Assembly (NCBI GenBank): GCA_947177935.1
Contig: CAMWWG010000014.1
Location: forward strand, 1 to 11,030
DNA length: 11,030 nucleotides
Source: an uncultured Ruminococcus sp.
GTDB taxonomy: Bacteria; Bacillota; Clostridia; Oscillospirales; Ruminococcaceae
Reading direction: 5' to 3'
Positions 1-9,315 of the stretch are shown here, piece after piece. Both the position numbers and the translations under genes were made by a program. The notes below the pieces were generated by a model. It saw nothing but the letters and a program-made list of their open reading frames with translations. It did no database searches and was not told the origin of the DNA. Numbering within the stretch: the stretch's first letter is position 1; each line of letters opens with the position of its first letter.

Positions 1-2
1 AT

Positions 3-86
3 ATTATCCAGGCATTGACGCCGGCTGTCGGAGAAATCCGTGACCGGATGTTGTATGTCAAGCGGAAAGGAAAATTAAAAATTTAA
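3..86 (+). CDS. 3' end of an unidentified gene (partial)
   Basis: An open frame runs in from the left edge and ends at TAA 84-86. The visible 27 residues end in a basic tail (RDRMLYVKRKGKLKI). The other two plus-strand frames are closed by stops within the first 45 bases, and the codons resemble those of the genes downstream. I do not recognise the protein from this fragment. No clear terminator follows it; a short AT-rich inverted repeat (TTGAAA 104-109, TTTCAA 114-119) lies between its stop and the atp promoter. Confidence 0.5.
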   Translation: MIQALTPAVGEIRDRMLYVKRKGKLKI

Positions 87-126
87 CTTGAAATAGCAGA
101 CAATTGAAAAATATTTCAAAAACTAC

Positions 127-155
127 TTGACAAAATTTAAAAATTATGCTATAAT
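127..155 (+). promoter_or_regulatory. Promoter of the ATP synthase operon
   Basis: There is a perfect -35 TTGACA (127-132), a 17-base spacer and a perfect -10 TATAAT (150-155). A TGC just before the -10 makes it an extended -10 promoter. Transcription should start near 162, about 107 bases ahead of atpI. The match to the housekeeping sigma-A consensus predicts strong basal transcription. The same block, ACTACTTG and TATGCTATAATAA at identical spacing, recurs ahead of gdhA. Confidence 0.9.
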
Positions 156-176
156 AATTACTGGAATTAAACATGA

Positions 177-221
177 TGCAAGGGAGCTGGCTGTAGGGAT
201 GATACAGTCAGCTTTTTTGCA
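177..221 (+). terminator. Terminator-like hairpin in the atp operon leader (possible attenuator)
   Basis: AGCTGGCTGTA (185-195) pairs with TACAGTCAGCT (203-213), 11 pairs with one G-U, around the loop GGGATGA, and runs into six T residues (213-218). Through G-U pairs the stem can lengthen to 177-195 with 203-221. It has the form of an intrinsic terminator but lies between the operon promoter and its first gene, so it either attenuates the operon or releases a short leader RNA of about 57 bases. The loop bases 197-202 are complementary to TCATCC at 225-230, which would allow a pseudoknot. Regulation is inference; the hairpin and T-run are visible. Confidence 0.7.
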
Positions 222-268
222 GGATCATCCGGAAAAAATTTTGTTAATTATCATCAGGGGGACTGCTT

Positions 269-631
269 ATGCAGGAAGATTTGCACCAGGAATTGAAATT
301 CGCTGTCATCTGCACGAGCATTCTGGATTTGATTCTCTGGATTGCTTCGCTGTTTCTCGCAGGTTTCCGGATGAGTGTATTATCCGGGCTTCTCCTTGGC
401 AGTTTCGGGATGATTCTGAATCTGTTTTTATTGCGAAGAACGATCCTGAATGCAGTCCGTTCCGGCAAAACAAAAGACTGGACTGGCTATCTGCTCCGTT
501 GTCTGGTGGCATCCGTAGCGATTATGATAAGTCTGCTTTCTGATGATGTGAACACACTCACGGTTGTTCTGCCGTTTCTGTATCCAAAGCTGATTTTCGG
601 CGTATTTTATCTGAAATTTAAAAATAAATAA
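269..631 (+). CDS. atpI: ATP synthase subunit I-like membrane protein
   Basis: This 120-residue hydrophobic protein is the first gene of the ATP synthase operon. Four membrane segments are visible at about residues 11-31, 36-55, 74-92 and 95-114, with a basic connecting loop (RSGKTKD) in the middle and a lysine-rich end. Size, topology and position immediately before atpB match the AtpI family, which is thought to help assemble the c ring or handle cations and is usually not essential. The family is poorly conserved in sequence, so the call rests largely on context. The ATG has a good ribosome site, AGGGGGA at 256-262, six bases upstream. The stop is followed by an all-A/T palindromic spacer before atpB. 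Confidence 0.8.
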   Translation: MQEDLHQELKFAVICTSILDLILWIASLFLAGFRMSVLSGLLLGSFGMILNLFLLRRTILNAVRSGKTKDWTGYLLRCLVASVAIMISLLSDDVNTLTVVLPFLYPKLIFGVFYLKFKNK

Positions 632-637
632 ATTAAT

Positions 638-655
638 TTATTAATTAATTAATAA
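638..655. repeat. Perfect 18-base A/T palindrome between atpI and atpB
   Basis: The 18 bases are an exact inverted repeat made only of A and T (TTATTAATTAATTAATAA). It lies between the atpI stop and the ribosome site of atpB. In RNA it could form a weak hairpin. A longer palindrome of the same kind lies on the other side of atpB. Confidence 0.8.
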
Positions 656-676
656 TTGAAAGGGAAGTGAGTTCTT

Positions 677-1429
677 TTGCAGATCAGTGATTTTTTAAGA
701 GGTTCTCCGGATGGGGTCGACGTCAGTGGTCCGAAACTGATTGCCTCGTTTGAACTGTTCGGGATTACAATCAATCTCACGGAAACGGTTGTCCTCAGTT
801 GGGTGATTGTCCTTGGCGTTTTCCTGTTATTGCTTTGGCTGACAAGCGACATGAAAACAAAGAATATTTCGAAAAAGCAAGCTGTTGCGGAGTGGGCTGT
901 TCAGACGATTTACAATCTTGTGGAAGATTCCATGGGGAAACACTGGCGGAAATTTGCGCCGTATATCGGGGCATTGTTCACATTTTCGATTCTGGGCAGT
1001 CTGATCAGTATGCTCGGACTCCGGAGCGTAACGGCGGATTTTAATGTGCCGCTTACCTGGGCATTGATTACATTCGTGATGATTCACGGGACGAACATCC
1101 GGACGCACGGTTTTGGCGGTTATCTCAAAGGCTATGCTGAGCCCGTTCCGGTGATGCTCCCCATGAATATCCTCAGCGAAGTTGCCACACCTGTTTCTAT
1201 GAGTCTCCGTCATTTCGGGAATATCGTCAGTGGTATGATTATCACGAGTTTATTATATTTTGCGCTTTCGGCAATTACCAAAAAAATCGGGATTGCATTA
1301 TTTACCATCGGCATTCCTGCAGTGCTGTCCCTGTATTTTGACCTGTTCAGCGGATTCATGCAGGCATTTATTTTCATTATGCTGACAATGGTCTATATTT
1401 CAAATGCAGATGCTAACGCAGAGGCATAA
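677..1429 (+). CDS. atpB: F0F1 ATP synthase subunit a
   Basis: Subunit a forms the ion channels against the c ring in the membrane. The 250-residue product has hydrophobic segments at about 38-57, 94-114, 122-140, 173-198, 202-223 and 225-245. The essential arginine of the family is visible as R178 in SLRHFGN (codon 1208-1210), with E168 and N182 at the usual conserved places nearby. The C-terminal helix has D at the position of E. coli H245, in the stretch LYFDLFSGFMQAF. I place the start at a TTG (677-679): no ATG or GTG lies in frame upstream near a ribosome site, and the purine-rich AGGGAAGTGA at 661-670 is six bases away. The start codon is unusual for a core subunit. Confidence 0.96.
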   Translation: MQISDFLRGSPDGVDVSGPKLIASFELFGITINLTETVVLSWVIVLGVFLLLLWLTSDMKTKNISKKQAVAEWAVQTIYNLVEDSMGKHWRKFAPYIGALFTFSILGSLISMLGLRSVTADFNVPLTWALITFVMIHGTNIRTHGFGGYLKGYAEPVPVMLPMNILSEVATPVSMSLRHFGNIVSGMIITSLLYFALSAITKKIGIALFTIGIPAVLSLYFDLFSGFMQAFIFIMLTMVYISNADANAEA

Positions 1430-1433
1430 TTTT

Positions 1434-1459
1434 AATGAATTAAATTAATTTAATTCATT
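1434..1459. repeat. Perfect 26-base A/T-rich palindrome between atpB and atpE
   Basis: Positions 1434-1459 are an exact inverted repeat centred between 1446 and 1447. Apart from one G (1437) and its partner C (1456) it is all A and T. As RNA it would fold into an 11-pair stem with a UUAA loop. No T-run beyond the normal AT richness follows, so it is not an obvious terminator. It lies about 50 bases before atpE, whose product is needed in many copies per complex, so a role in mRNA processing or stability is possible but not shown. Confidence 0.85.
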
Positions 1460-1470
1460 TTAATTTATAA

Positions 1471-1823
<353 letters not shown>

Positions 1824-1838
1824 AATGGAGGATGAATT

Positions 1839-2333
1839 TTGGATTTTTTAACGATTGATGTCGGCACGATCCTGTTCACGCTGATTAACACGGGATTGAT
1901 TTTCCTGGCGTTCAAACTGATTCTGTTCAAACGTGTGGATGCCATTCTGGAACAGCGTCAGCAGGAAGTGGCGAATACTTACCAGTCGGCAGATGATGCT
2001 ATGGCAAGTGCGAATTCTGAGAAAGAAAAATATGCACAGGCAATTGCCAATGCCAAAGAAGAAGCGTCCGGCATTCTCAGCCGTGCAGAAAAACAAGCGC
2101 AGAAGCAAAGCGAATCCCTGCTTGAAAAAGCAAGAGAAGAAGCACAGGCAGTCCGTGAAAAGGCAAATCGGGAAACACAGCGGGAGAAGATTCTTGCCCG
2201 GCAAGAATTACAGGGTGAAATTTCCGAGCTTGCTGTAGAACTGGCACAGAAGATTATTGAAAAAGAAATTGCGCCGGAAGATCATGAACGTTTGATTGAT
2301 GACTTTCTGAAAGAACTGGGTGATGCATCATGA
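1839..2333 (+). CDS. atpF: F0F1 ATP synthase subunit b
   Basis: Subunit b is the peripheral stalk that holds F1 against rotation. The 164-residue protein has one N-terminal membrane segment (about 8-28) followed by a long charged helix rich in Ala, Glu, Lys and Gln (about 35-140), typical of the b coiled coil, and a C-terminal part (ELAVELAQKIIEKEI) that meets subunit delta. The length is normal. The start is a TTG (1839-1841) with a strong GGAGG (1827-1831) seven bases upstream; the two ATGs between them are in other frames that soon stop. The end overlaps atpH by four bases (ATGA 2330-2333), so the two are probably translationally coupled. Confidence 0.96.
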   Translation: MDFLTIDVGTILFTLINTGLIFLAFKLILFKRVDAILEQRQQEVANTYQSADDAMASANSEKEKYAQAIANAKEEASGILSRAEKQAQKQSESLLEKAREEAQAVREKANRETQREKILARQELQGEISELAVELAQKIIEKEIAPEDHERLIDDFLKELGDAS

Positions 2334-2863
2334 CGCAGACGATTGGGAAAGTTTATGCAGAGGCCTTGTTTCAGTTAGCACAGGAGGAACATCAGGAAAA
2401 GAAGATCTATGAAGAACTCAATCAAGTAGCAGATCTGATCGGACAACATCCGGATTTGGTGATACTGTTGGATGTGCCGACACTGGACACGGCAGAAAGA
2501 ATTTCGATTCTGCAAAAGATTATTGGGGAAGAACAGGGCATCACAGAGAATTTTCTGTGTCTGCTGGTTGAAAAACGCAGATTCGGCAGGCTCGCAGAAA
2601 TCCGGAATGCTTTTAATATGCTGTATCATGAGCATTTCCATATTGCGGAGGTTTTCGTGACAACGGCTGTTCCTCTGGAAGATTTCCAGTGGGAGGATCT
2701 GCTCCAGAAATTGCATGAGAAATTAGGCAAAAATATTATATTGAGAGAATCTGTGGACAGCTCGCTCATCGGCGGCATGATTGTGCAGTACGGCGATACC
2801 AGGATGGATAATTCTGTGAAAAGCCGGATGCAGGAATTTGCAAAGCAGGTTTCCAAGCACTAA
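2330..2863 (+). CDS. atpH: F0F1 ATP synthase subunit delta
   Basis: Subunit delta (OSCP-like) joins the peripheral stalk to the top of F1. The product has 177 residues, the usual size. The N-terminal helical bundle begins with IGKVYAEALFQLA, a typical opening of the family. The C-terminal signature is present as GGMIVQYGDTRMDNSVKSRM near residue 150. Its ATG lies in the ATGA overlap with the end of atpF. A GGTGA-like site in the end of atpF provides the ribosome signal. It is followed after 27 bases by atpA. Confidence 0.95.
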   Translation: MTQTIGKVYAEALFQLAQEEHQEKKIYEELNQVADLIGQHPDLVILLDVPTLDTAERISILQKIIGEEQGITENFLCLLVEKRRFGRLAEIRNAFNMLYHEHFHIAEVFVTTAVPLEDFQWEDLLQKLHEKLGKNIILRESVDSSLIGGMIVQYGDTRMDNSVKSRMQEFAKQVSKH

Positions 2864-2875
2864 AATACTGAGTAA

Positions 2876-4399
<1,524 letters not shown>

Positions 4400-4412
4400 A
4401 AGTGAGCGTGTC

Positions 4413-5285
4413 ATGGCAAATCTGAAAGATATTAAGCGCAGAATGCACAGTGTAGAAAATACGATGCAGATCACGAAAGCGATGGAGCTTGTGGCGTCAT
4501 CCAAGTTAAGAAAGGCGAAAGAACGTGCCGAAAATGCAAAGCCGTTCTTTGAGGCAACTTATAAATTAATGGCAGAGATTGCTACGGAAGATCATTATTT
4601 TGATTCTCAGTATGTGCACAAACGCACGGAAGATGCAAAAGCCGCTGTGTTACTGATTGTGATTGCCGGAGACAGAGGGCTTGCCGGAGGATTCAATGCG
4701 AATGTGTTCCGTCTGGCACAGACCCGGATTGACGAAGTCAGAAGTCAGGGCGGTAATGTGATTGTCATGCCCATCGGACAGAAAGCTGTGGATTATTTTG
4801 CAAATAAAGAGATTAAGATTCTTAAGGCTTATGATCATGTGGCAGAACATATGAATATTTATCTGGCAATGGATATGGCAGATTTTATCATCCGGACATA
4901 TCAGAGGCATTCGTCTTTGCAGAGCGTGGAGCTGATTTTTACAAATTATGTTTCGCCGATTCTGCAAGTGGCACAGAAAATGGAAGTGATTCCATTGGAA
5001 GAACTTGCAGGAAATCCGTCCCGGCGCTGTGCAGTTGAATATGAACCATCCCCGGAAGCCGTGTTTGAAAAGCTTGTCCCCAGATACGTTGCAAGTTTAT
5101 TATACGGCGCAATTGTGGAATCGTTCGCATCTGAACAGGCATCCCGGCGCACGGCAATGGAGAATGCAACAGACAACGCAACAGAAATGATTGATCAATT
5201 GTCGTTATTATACAATCGTGCAAGACAGGGTGCAATCACACAGGAGATTACGGAAATTGTCGGCGGTGCAAGCGCACAGCAGTAA
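4413..5285 (+). CDS. atpG: F0F1 ATP synthase subunit gamma
   Basis: Gamma is the central rotating shaft inside the alpha-beta hexamer. The 290-residue protein has the two long terminal helices that form the coiled coil. The N-terminal part reads IKRRMHSVENTMQITKAMEL, with conserved K and M residues. The C-terminal part (about 238-285) contains RRTAMENATDNA and NRARQGAITQEITEIVGGA, a hallmark of the family. The ATG has AAAGTGAG as ribosome site, 14 bases after the atpA stop. In most operons beta follows directly; here an unrelated gene follows 20 bases later. Confidence 0.97.
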   Translation: MANLKDIKRRMHSVENTMQITKAMELVASSKLRKAKERAENAKPFFEATYKLMAEIATEDHYFDSQYVHKRTEDAKAAVLLIVIAGDRGLAGGFNANVFRLAQTRIDEVRSQGGNVIVMPIGQKAVDYFANKEIKILKAYDHVAEHMNIYLAMDMADFIIRTYQRHSSLQSVELIFTNYVSPILQVAQKMEVIPLEELAGNPSRRCAVEYEPSPEAVFEKLVPRYVASLLYGAIVESFASEQASRRTAMENATDNATEMIDQLSLLYNRARQGAITQEITEIVGGASAQQ

Positions 5286-5305
5286 GTGAATGCAGGTGAA
5301 AATGA

Positions 5306-5791
5306 TTGGAAATGATATTCAGGGAAATGAGAAGAAACAAGCAGGAAATCCCGGAATCTGAATGCCGGGAAATTCTGCAATCCGAAAAACGTGGGATTCT
5401 TGCCGTTCATGGAGATTCTGGCTATCCCTATGCTGTTCCTGTGAATTTTTATTATGATCCGGCAGAAAACAGAATTTATCTGCATTCTGCGAAAGCAGGG
5501 CATAAACTGGATGCCATCCGGAAAGATCCCAAAGTTTGTTTTACCGTTCTGGAACAGGGATTCAAAAAGCCCGGCGACTGGGCGTATTACGTCCGGAGTG
5601 TCATTATTTTCGGAAAGATAGAAATTCTGACAGATCCGGAGCTGATCCGGGAGAAAGTGAAATTACTGGGACTGAAGTATTATCCCACGGAACAGGAAGT
5701 GCTCCGGACGATGGAAAAACATCTGGGAAATCTGGAATTGCTTGCAGTACAGATAGAATCCATGACGGGAAAGCTTGTGCATGAAAAATAA
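5306..5791 (+). CDS. NimA-like pyridoxamine 5'-phosphate oxidase family flavoprotein
   Basis: The protein of up to 161 residues has the FMN-binding split-barrel fold of the PNPOx-like, NimA-type family (COG3467). Seen: an opening REMRRNKQEI with the conserved run of basic residues, RGILAVHGDSGYPYAVPVNF (about 29-48), the motif HSAKAGHKLDAI with H66, then DPKVCFTV (74-81), YYVRSVIIFGKIEIL (94-108) and a closing MTGK (153-156). Members bind flavin or haem and some reduce nitro compounds; the natural substrate of this branch is not known. AGGTGA (5294-5299) is six bases from TTG 5306 and twelve from ATG 5312; the ATG would give 159 residues and fits the family's usual start equally well. It interrupts the ATP synthase operon between gamma and beta, on the same strand, so it is almost certainly co-transcribed. 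It does not resemble any ATP synthase subunit. Confidence 0.9.
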   Translation: MEMIFREMRRNKQEIPESECREILQSEKRGILAVHGDSGYPYAVPVNFYYDPAENRIYLHSAKAGHKLDAIRKDPKVCFTVLEQGFKKPGDWAYYVRSVIIFGKIEILTDPELIREKVKLLGLKYYPTEQEVLRTMEKHLGNLELLAVQIESMTGKLVHEK

Positions 5792-7255
<1,464 letters not shown>

Positions 7256-7267
7256 AGGTGATTTTTT

Positions 7268-7681
7268 ATGAATACATTCCGATTGGTGATTCTCACACCG
7301 GATAAGATCCTGTTTGATGACCAGGCGATTCAGGTGACTGCAAGAACGACAGAGGGCGATGTCGGGATTTTAGCCGGACACATCCGTTATGTGGCAATGC
7401 TCCAGACAAGCGCTCTGACGGTAAAACTTCCGGACAGTACTTACAAGCAGGCGGCAATTGCAAGCGGTGTGCTGAAAGTCTCAGATGAGAAAGTTTCCAT
7501 TATGGTGACGGCTGCGGAATGGGCGGATGAGATCGACCCGGACTGGGCGGAACGTTCCAGACAGGATGCTATGGCAAAGATCGAGGCGGCACAGAATCAG
7601 CCGGATAAATTAGAACGTGCTAATCTGAAATTGCAGAGAGCCTTGAATCGTCTGCGGATCTCAGGACATGGAACACATTAA
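7268..7681 (+). CDS. atpC: F0F1 ATP synthase subunit epsilon
   Basis: Epsilon binds the foot of gamma and can restrain ATP hydrolysis. The 137-residue protein has the N-terminal beta sandwich (about 1-85), with FRLVILTPDKILFDD and TEGDVGILAGHIRYVAML, and a C-terminal pair of helices (about 90-134) rich in Ala, Gln and Arg. The usual PNH of the GILPNHAP motif is AGH here, a modest variation. The ATG follows AAAGGTGA (7254-7261), which overlaps the atpD stop, so coupling to atpD is likely. It is the last gene of the operon and a terminator follows at once. Confidence 0.94.
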   Translation: MNTFRLVILTPDKILFDDQAIQVTARTTEGDVGILAGHIRYVAMLQTSALTVKLPDSTYKQAAIASGVLKVSDEKVSIMVTAAEWADEIDPDWAERSRQDAMAKIEAAQNQPDKLERANLKLQRALNRLRISGHGTH

Positions 7682-7685
7682 CAGG

Positions 7686-7728
7686 AAAAAAATCCAGCAA
7701 GCGAATGAAAAGCTTGCCGGATTTTTTT
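7686..7728. terminator. Bidirectional terminator after atpC
   Basis: AAAAAAATCC (7686-7695) and GCAAGC (7697-7702) pair with GCTTGC (7712-7717) and GGATTTTTTT (7719-7728), with one A-C mismatch. There is a T-run on the plus strand, and its A-run complement gives a T-run on the minus strand. It can end both the atp operon and the opposing small gene at 7799-7969. Confidence 0.92.
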
Positions 7729-7798
7729 GTGTAAATTTTACTTAAAATATGAAAAATTATAAATTTTCTTTCTGTTCTAAGATCAAATTGAATTGATT

Positions 7799-7969
7799 TT
7801 AATTGTCGTTTTCTGATTCATCTGCGATAACCAGTTCTTCGGCAATTCGCATATCTTCTTCTATTTTGAGAATAATACGTTTCAGAGCATCCACAGTGTC
7901 TGCAAGGCGAGCTTGCGAATCATAAAATATATCTTTAAAAGGATACTTTGACTCTGATGGTTCTAACAT
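7799..7969 (-). CDS. Hypothetical 56-residue helical protein
   Basis: A short gene on the minus strand reads MLEPSESKYPFKD at its start and ends in DESENDN. It is acidic; residues 20-50 are predicted helical, with hydrophobic residues spaced as in a short coiled coil (L22, V26, L29, I33, I36, M40). Support for its being real: an ATG with AAGGAG nine bases upstream (7984-7979), a good promoter (-35 8049-8044, -10 8025-8020), and a terminator downstream at 7728-7686. I do not recognise the family. It is divergent from the XRE regulator and shares its 140-base promoter region, so the regulator may control it. Confidence 0.72.
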   Translation of the reverse strand: MLEPSESKYPFKDIFYDSQARLADTVDALKRIILKIEEDMRIAEELVIADESENDN

Positions 7970-8019
7970 GGATTTTATCTCCTTCGTTTTTAAATTTTTT
8001 TATAGAATTGCTTTTTTAT

Positions 8020-8049
8020 ATTATACAATCTATAGAATGAAATTGTCAA
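8020..8049 (-). promoter_or_regulatory. Promoter for the 56-residue gene
   Basis: On the minus strand there is TTGACA (8049-8044) and TATAAT (8025-8020) with an 18-base spacer. Both hexamers are perfect. An inverted repeat ACAAT (8025-8029) / ATTGT (8042-8046) fills the space between them, and TATAGAAT occurs twice as a direct repeat (8001-8008 and 8031-8038); either could be an operator for the adjacent XRE protein, by inference only. Confidence 0.8.
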
Positions 8050-8065
8050 TAGAAAAATGAATTTA

Positions 8066-8085
8066 TGGTATAATTTTGGTATAAT
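8066..8085 (+). promoter_or_regulatory. Tandem extended -10 promoter elements for the XRE gene
   Basis: TGGTATAAT occurs twice, at 8066-8074 and 8077-8085, eleven bases apart. Both are extended -10 elements. A weak -35, TTGTCA (8043-8048), lies 20 bases from the first and overlaps the -35 of the opposite promoter. The first would give a leader of about 29 bases; the second would start almost at the ribosome site. Confidence 0.65.
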
Positions 8086-8109
8086 CTACAATGGAAAGGA
8101 TGGATTTTT

Positions 8110-8466
8110 GTGGCTTATTACCAAAGATTAAGAGACCTGAAAGAAGATGCGGATCTGACACAAAAGCAAGTTGCTGAATTAATTGGCGTTTCTACTAATC
8201 ATTATGGCAAATATGAACGTGGTGAGACAGATATTCCCCTCGAAAAAGCTGTGATTCTGGCTAAATATTACAATGTTTCTTTGGATTATCTGGCAGGGTT
8301 GACAAATTTTAGAGGTAATAAAAATGGTAAGCGTGATACCCACAGTGAAAATAAATTTGTCGATATAAAATTTAAAAAATCTGACTTGTATCATTTGATT
8401 TTGTTATTGGAAAAAATAGTTGCAAATTATGACATGAAAAAATTAAAAGAATATCTGAAAAAATAA
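8110..8466 (+). CDS. XRE-family helix-turn-helix regulator
   Basis: This 118-residue protein has a Cro/cI-type helix-turn-helix domain at about residues 5-65. The signature is TQKQVAELIGVSTNHYGKYE followed by RGETDIPLEKAVILAKYYNV and SLDYLAGLT, which is characteristic. Residues 66-118 are a basic, lysine-rich tail with a helical end (LILLLEKIVANYDMKKLKEYLKK) that could mediate dimer formation. The start is GTG (8110-8112), with GGAAAGGA (8093-8100) nine bases upstream. It is single, divergent from the 56-residue gene and convergent with the two unknown genes. It probably represses its own and the divergent promoter; that is inferred from layout. Confidence 0.92.
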   Translation: MAYYQRLRDLKEDADLTQKQVAELIGVSTNHYGKYERGETDIPLEKAVILAKYYNVSLDYLAGLTNFRGNKNGKRDTHSENKFVDIKFKKSDLYHLILLLEKIVANYDMKKLKEYLKK

Positions 8467-8471
8467 AATGA

Positions 8472-8508
8472 AATCAGCTCTAAAATGTGAATTGTTTTGG
8501 AGCTGATT
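8472..8508. terminator. Terminator between convergent genes
   Basis: AATCAGCTCTAAAA (8472-8485) pairs with TTTTGGAGCTGATT (8495-8508) with one G-U pair. It lies between the XRE stop (8464-8466) and the stop of the opposing gene (8512-8510). The T-runs on both sides are weak, so termination efficiency is uncertain. Confidence 0.7.
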
Positions 8509-8509
8509 A

Positions 8510-8869
8510 TTATATATAAAGCATAGATTTAATTTCATCAGAAAGTGAAAGAATTTCATGCCATAACGGAGCTGTTTTAACAGCATTTATATTCCAGAAT
8601 TCAGGGAAATTTTTTTCTACTGCACAAAATTTTTCATAAAGCTGTGTGCATTTTTGAAAAATAATTTGATTAATCCACCCATTTTCTAGCAAAAAATTTA
8701 AATTATCTTTACATAAATTGATTCTGACATCAATGTCAAAATCTTCAAAGATATAAGTTCCAATGAAAGTCTCATCTTGATTCAGCAAGAATAAACCGCA
8801 TTCATGTAATGTTGCAACAAAACGATCATATCTATTTTCTTCTAATTGATAAAATTTTTCCCAGTTCAA
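8510..8869 (-). CDS. Hypothetical protein (119 residues), second gene of a two-gene operon
   Basis: I do not recognise this family. The 119-residue protein is acidic and rich in aromatic residues (NWEKFYQLEENRYDRF near the start, then TFIGTYIFEDFDIDV, and APLWHEILSLSDEIKSM at the end). It looks like a small soluble alpha/beta protein with no signal peptide or membrane segment. The start is TTG (8869-8867), overlapping the TGA of the upstream gene (TTGA), with AGGATGGTGA about ten bases upstream; no in-frame ATG lies nearby. The overlap indicates translational coupling. Its size, charge and pairing resemble orphan immunity-type proteins of polymorphic toxin systems, but no toxin gene is present, so this is only a guess. 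Confidence 0.75.
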   Translation of the reverse strand: MNWEKFYQLEENRYDRFVATLHECGLFLLNQDETFIGTYIFEDFDIDVRINLCKDNLNFLLENGWINQIIFQKCTQLYEKFCAVEKNFPEFWNINAVKTAPLWHEILSLSDEIKSMLYI

Positions 8870-9252
8870 GCTTGCTCACCATCCTGTGATATAATTTTTG
8901 TTTCTCTAGTTTCCAGAGTAATTTCAATGTTGGAATTGTTCAGAATTTTGGCGGCAGTTATCCAAAGATAAGGTTCATCCCTGCCAAATTCAAGCCATTG
9001 ATCTGTGATTTTATGATATTTGTAAGATTGAAAGGGTTCTCTGAGATAATAAATTATCATGCCACAGCCATATATGATGCAGAAATGTTCTTGCTCGCTG
9101 ATGACTGCTCTTTCTGGTTCGCCATAAAAGTCACCAATCACAACTTTTCTGTTTGTATGTTTCTGATAAAGTATCACAGTTTCAAATTCATGTGTAATAA
9201 TGAAATGTTTGCTTTCAGTGAGAATTTGTTCATTTGAAGATAAGTTTTTCAT
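8866..9252 (-). CDS. Hypothetical protein (128 residues), first gene of a two-gene operon
   Basis: The 128-residue protein has a conserved-looking core: VVIGDFYGEPERAVIS (about 37-52), then FCIIYGCGMIIYYLREPF (about 57-74) and QWLEFGRDEPYLWITAAK (about 85-102). It appears mainly beta-stranded and soluble. The pattern GDFYG.PE...GCG.IIYYL.EPF reminds me of small uncharacterised proteins of Firmicutes sometimes found beside immunity genes, but I cannot name a family. The ATG (9252) has AGAGGTGA (9264-9257) four bases away and a good promoter above it. It overlaps the next gene by four bases. Codons are A/T-rich compared with the atp genes, consistent with an acquired segment. Confidence 0.8.
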   Translation of the reverse strand: MKNLSSNEQILTESKHFIITHEFETVILYQKHTNRKVVIGDFYGEPERAVISEQEHFCIIYGCGMIIYYLREPFQSYKYHKITDQWLEFGRDEPYLWITAAKILNNSNIEITLETRETKIISQDGEQA

Positions 9253-9270
9253 AAAATCACCTCTGTATTT

Positions 9271-9299
9271 ATTATAATATAGAAAAATCTAAAAGTCAA
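9271..9299 (-). promoter_or_regulatory. Promoter of the two-gene unknown operon
   Basis: On the minus strand, TTGACT (9299-9294) and TATAAT (9276-9271) are separated by 17 bases. The start would be near 9264, so the leader is only about a dozen bases and the ribosome site lies at its very 5' end. The -35 overlaps the 11-base palindrome TCAACTGTTGA (9296-9306), a possible operator. Confidence 0.75.
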
Positions 9300-9315
9300 C
9301 TGTTGAGAAATATTA

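Noticed and set aside
127..543. 138-residue plus-strand open frame
   Set aside because: It overlaps the promoter and atpI in another frame; its first codons lie on the -35 region and it lacks a ribosome site.
827..1213. Minus-strand open frame of 128 residues inside atpB
   Set aside because: It is a shadow of a well-supported gene, with no ribosome site or promoter of its own.
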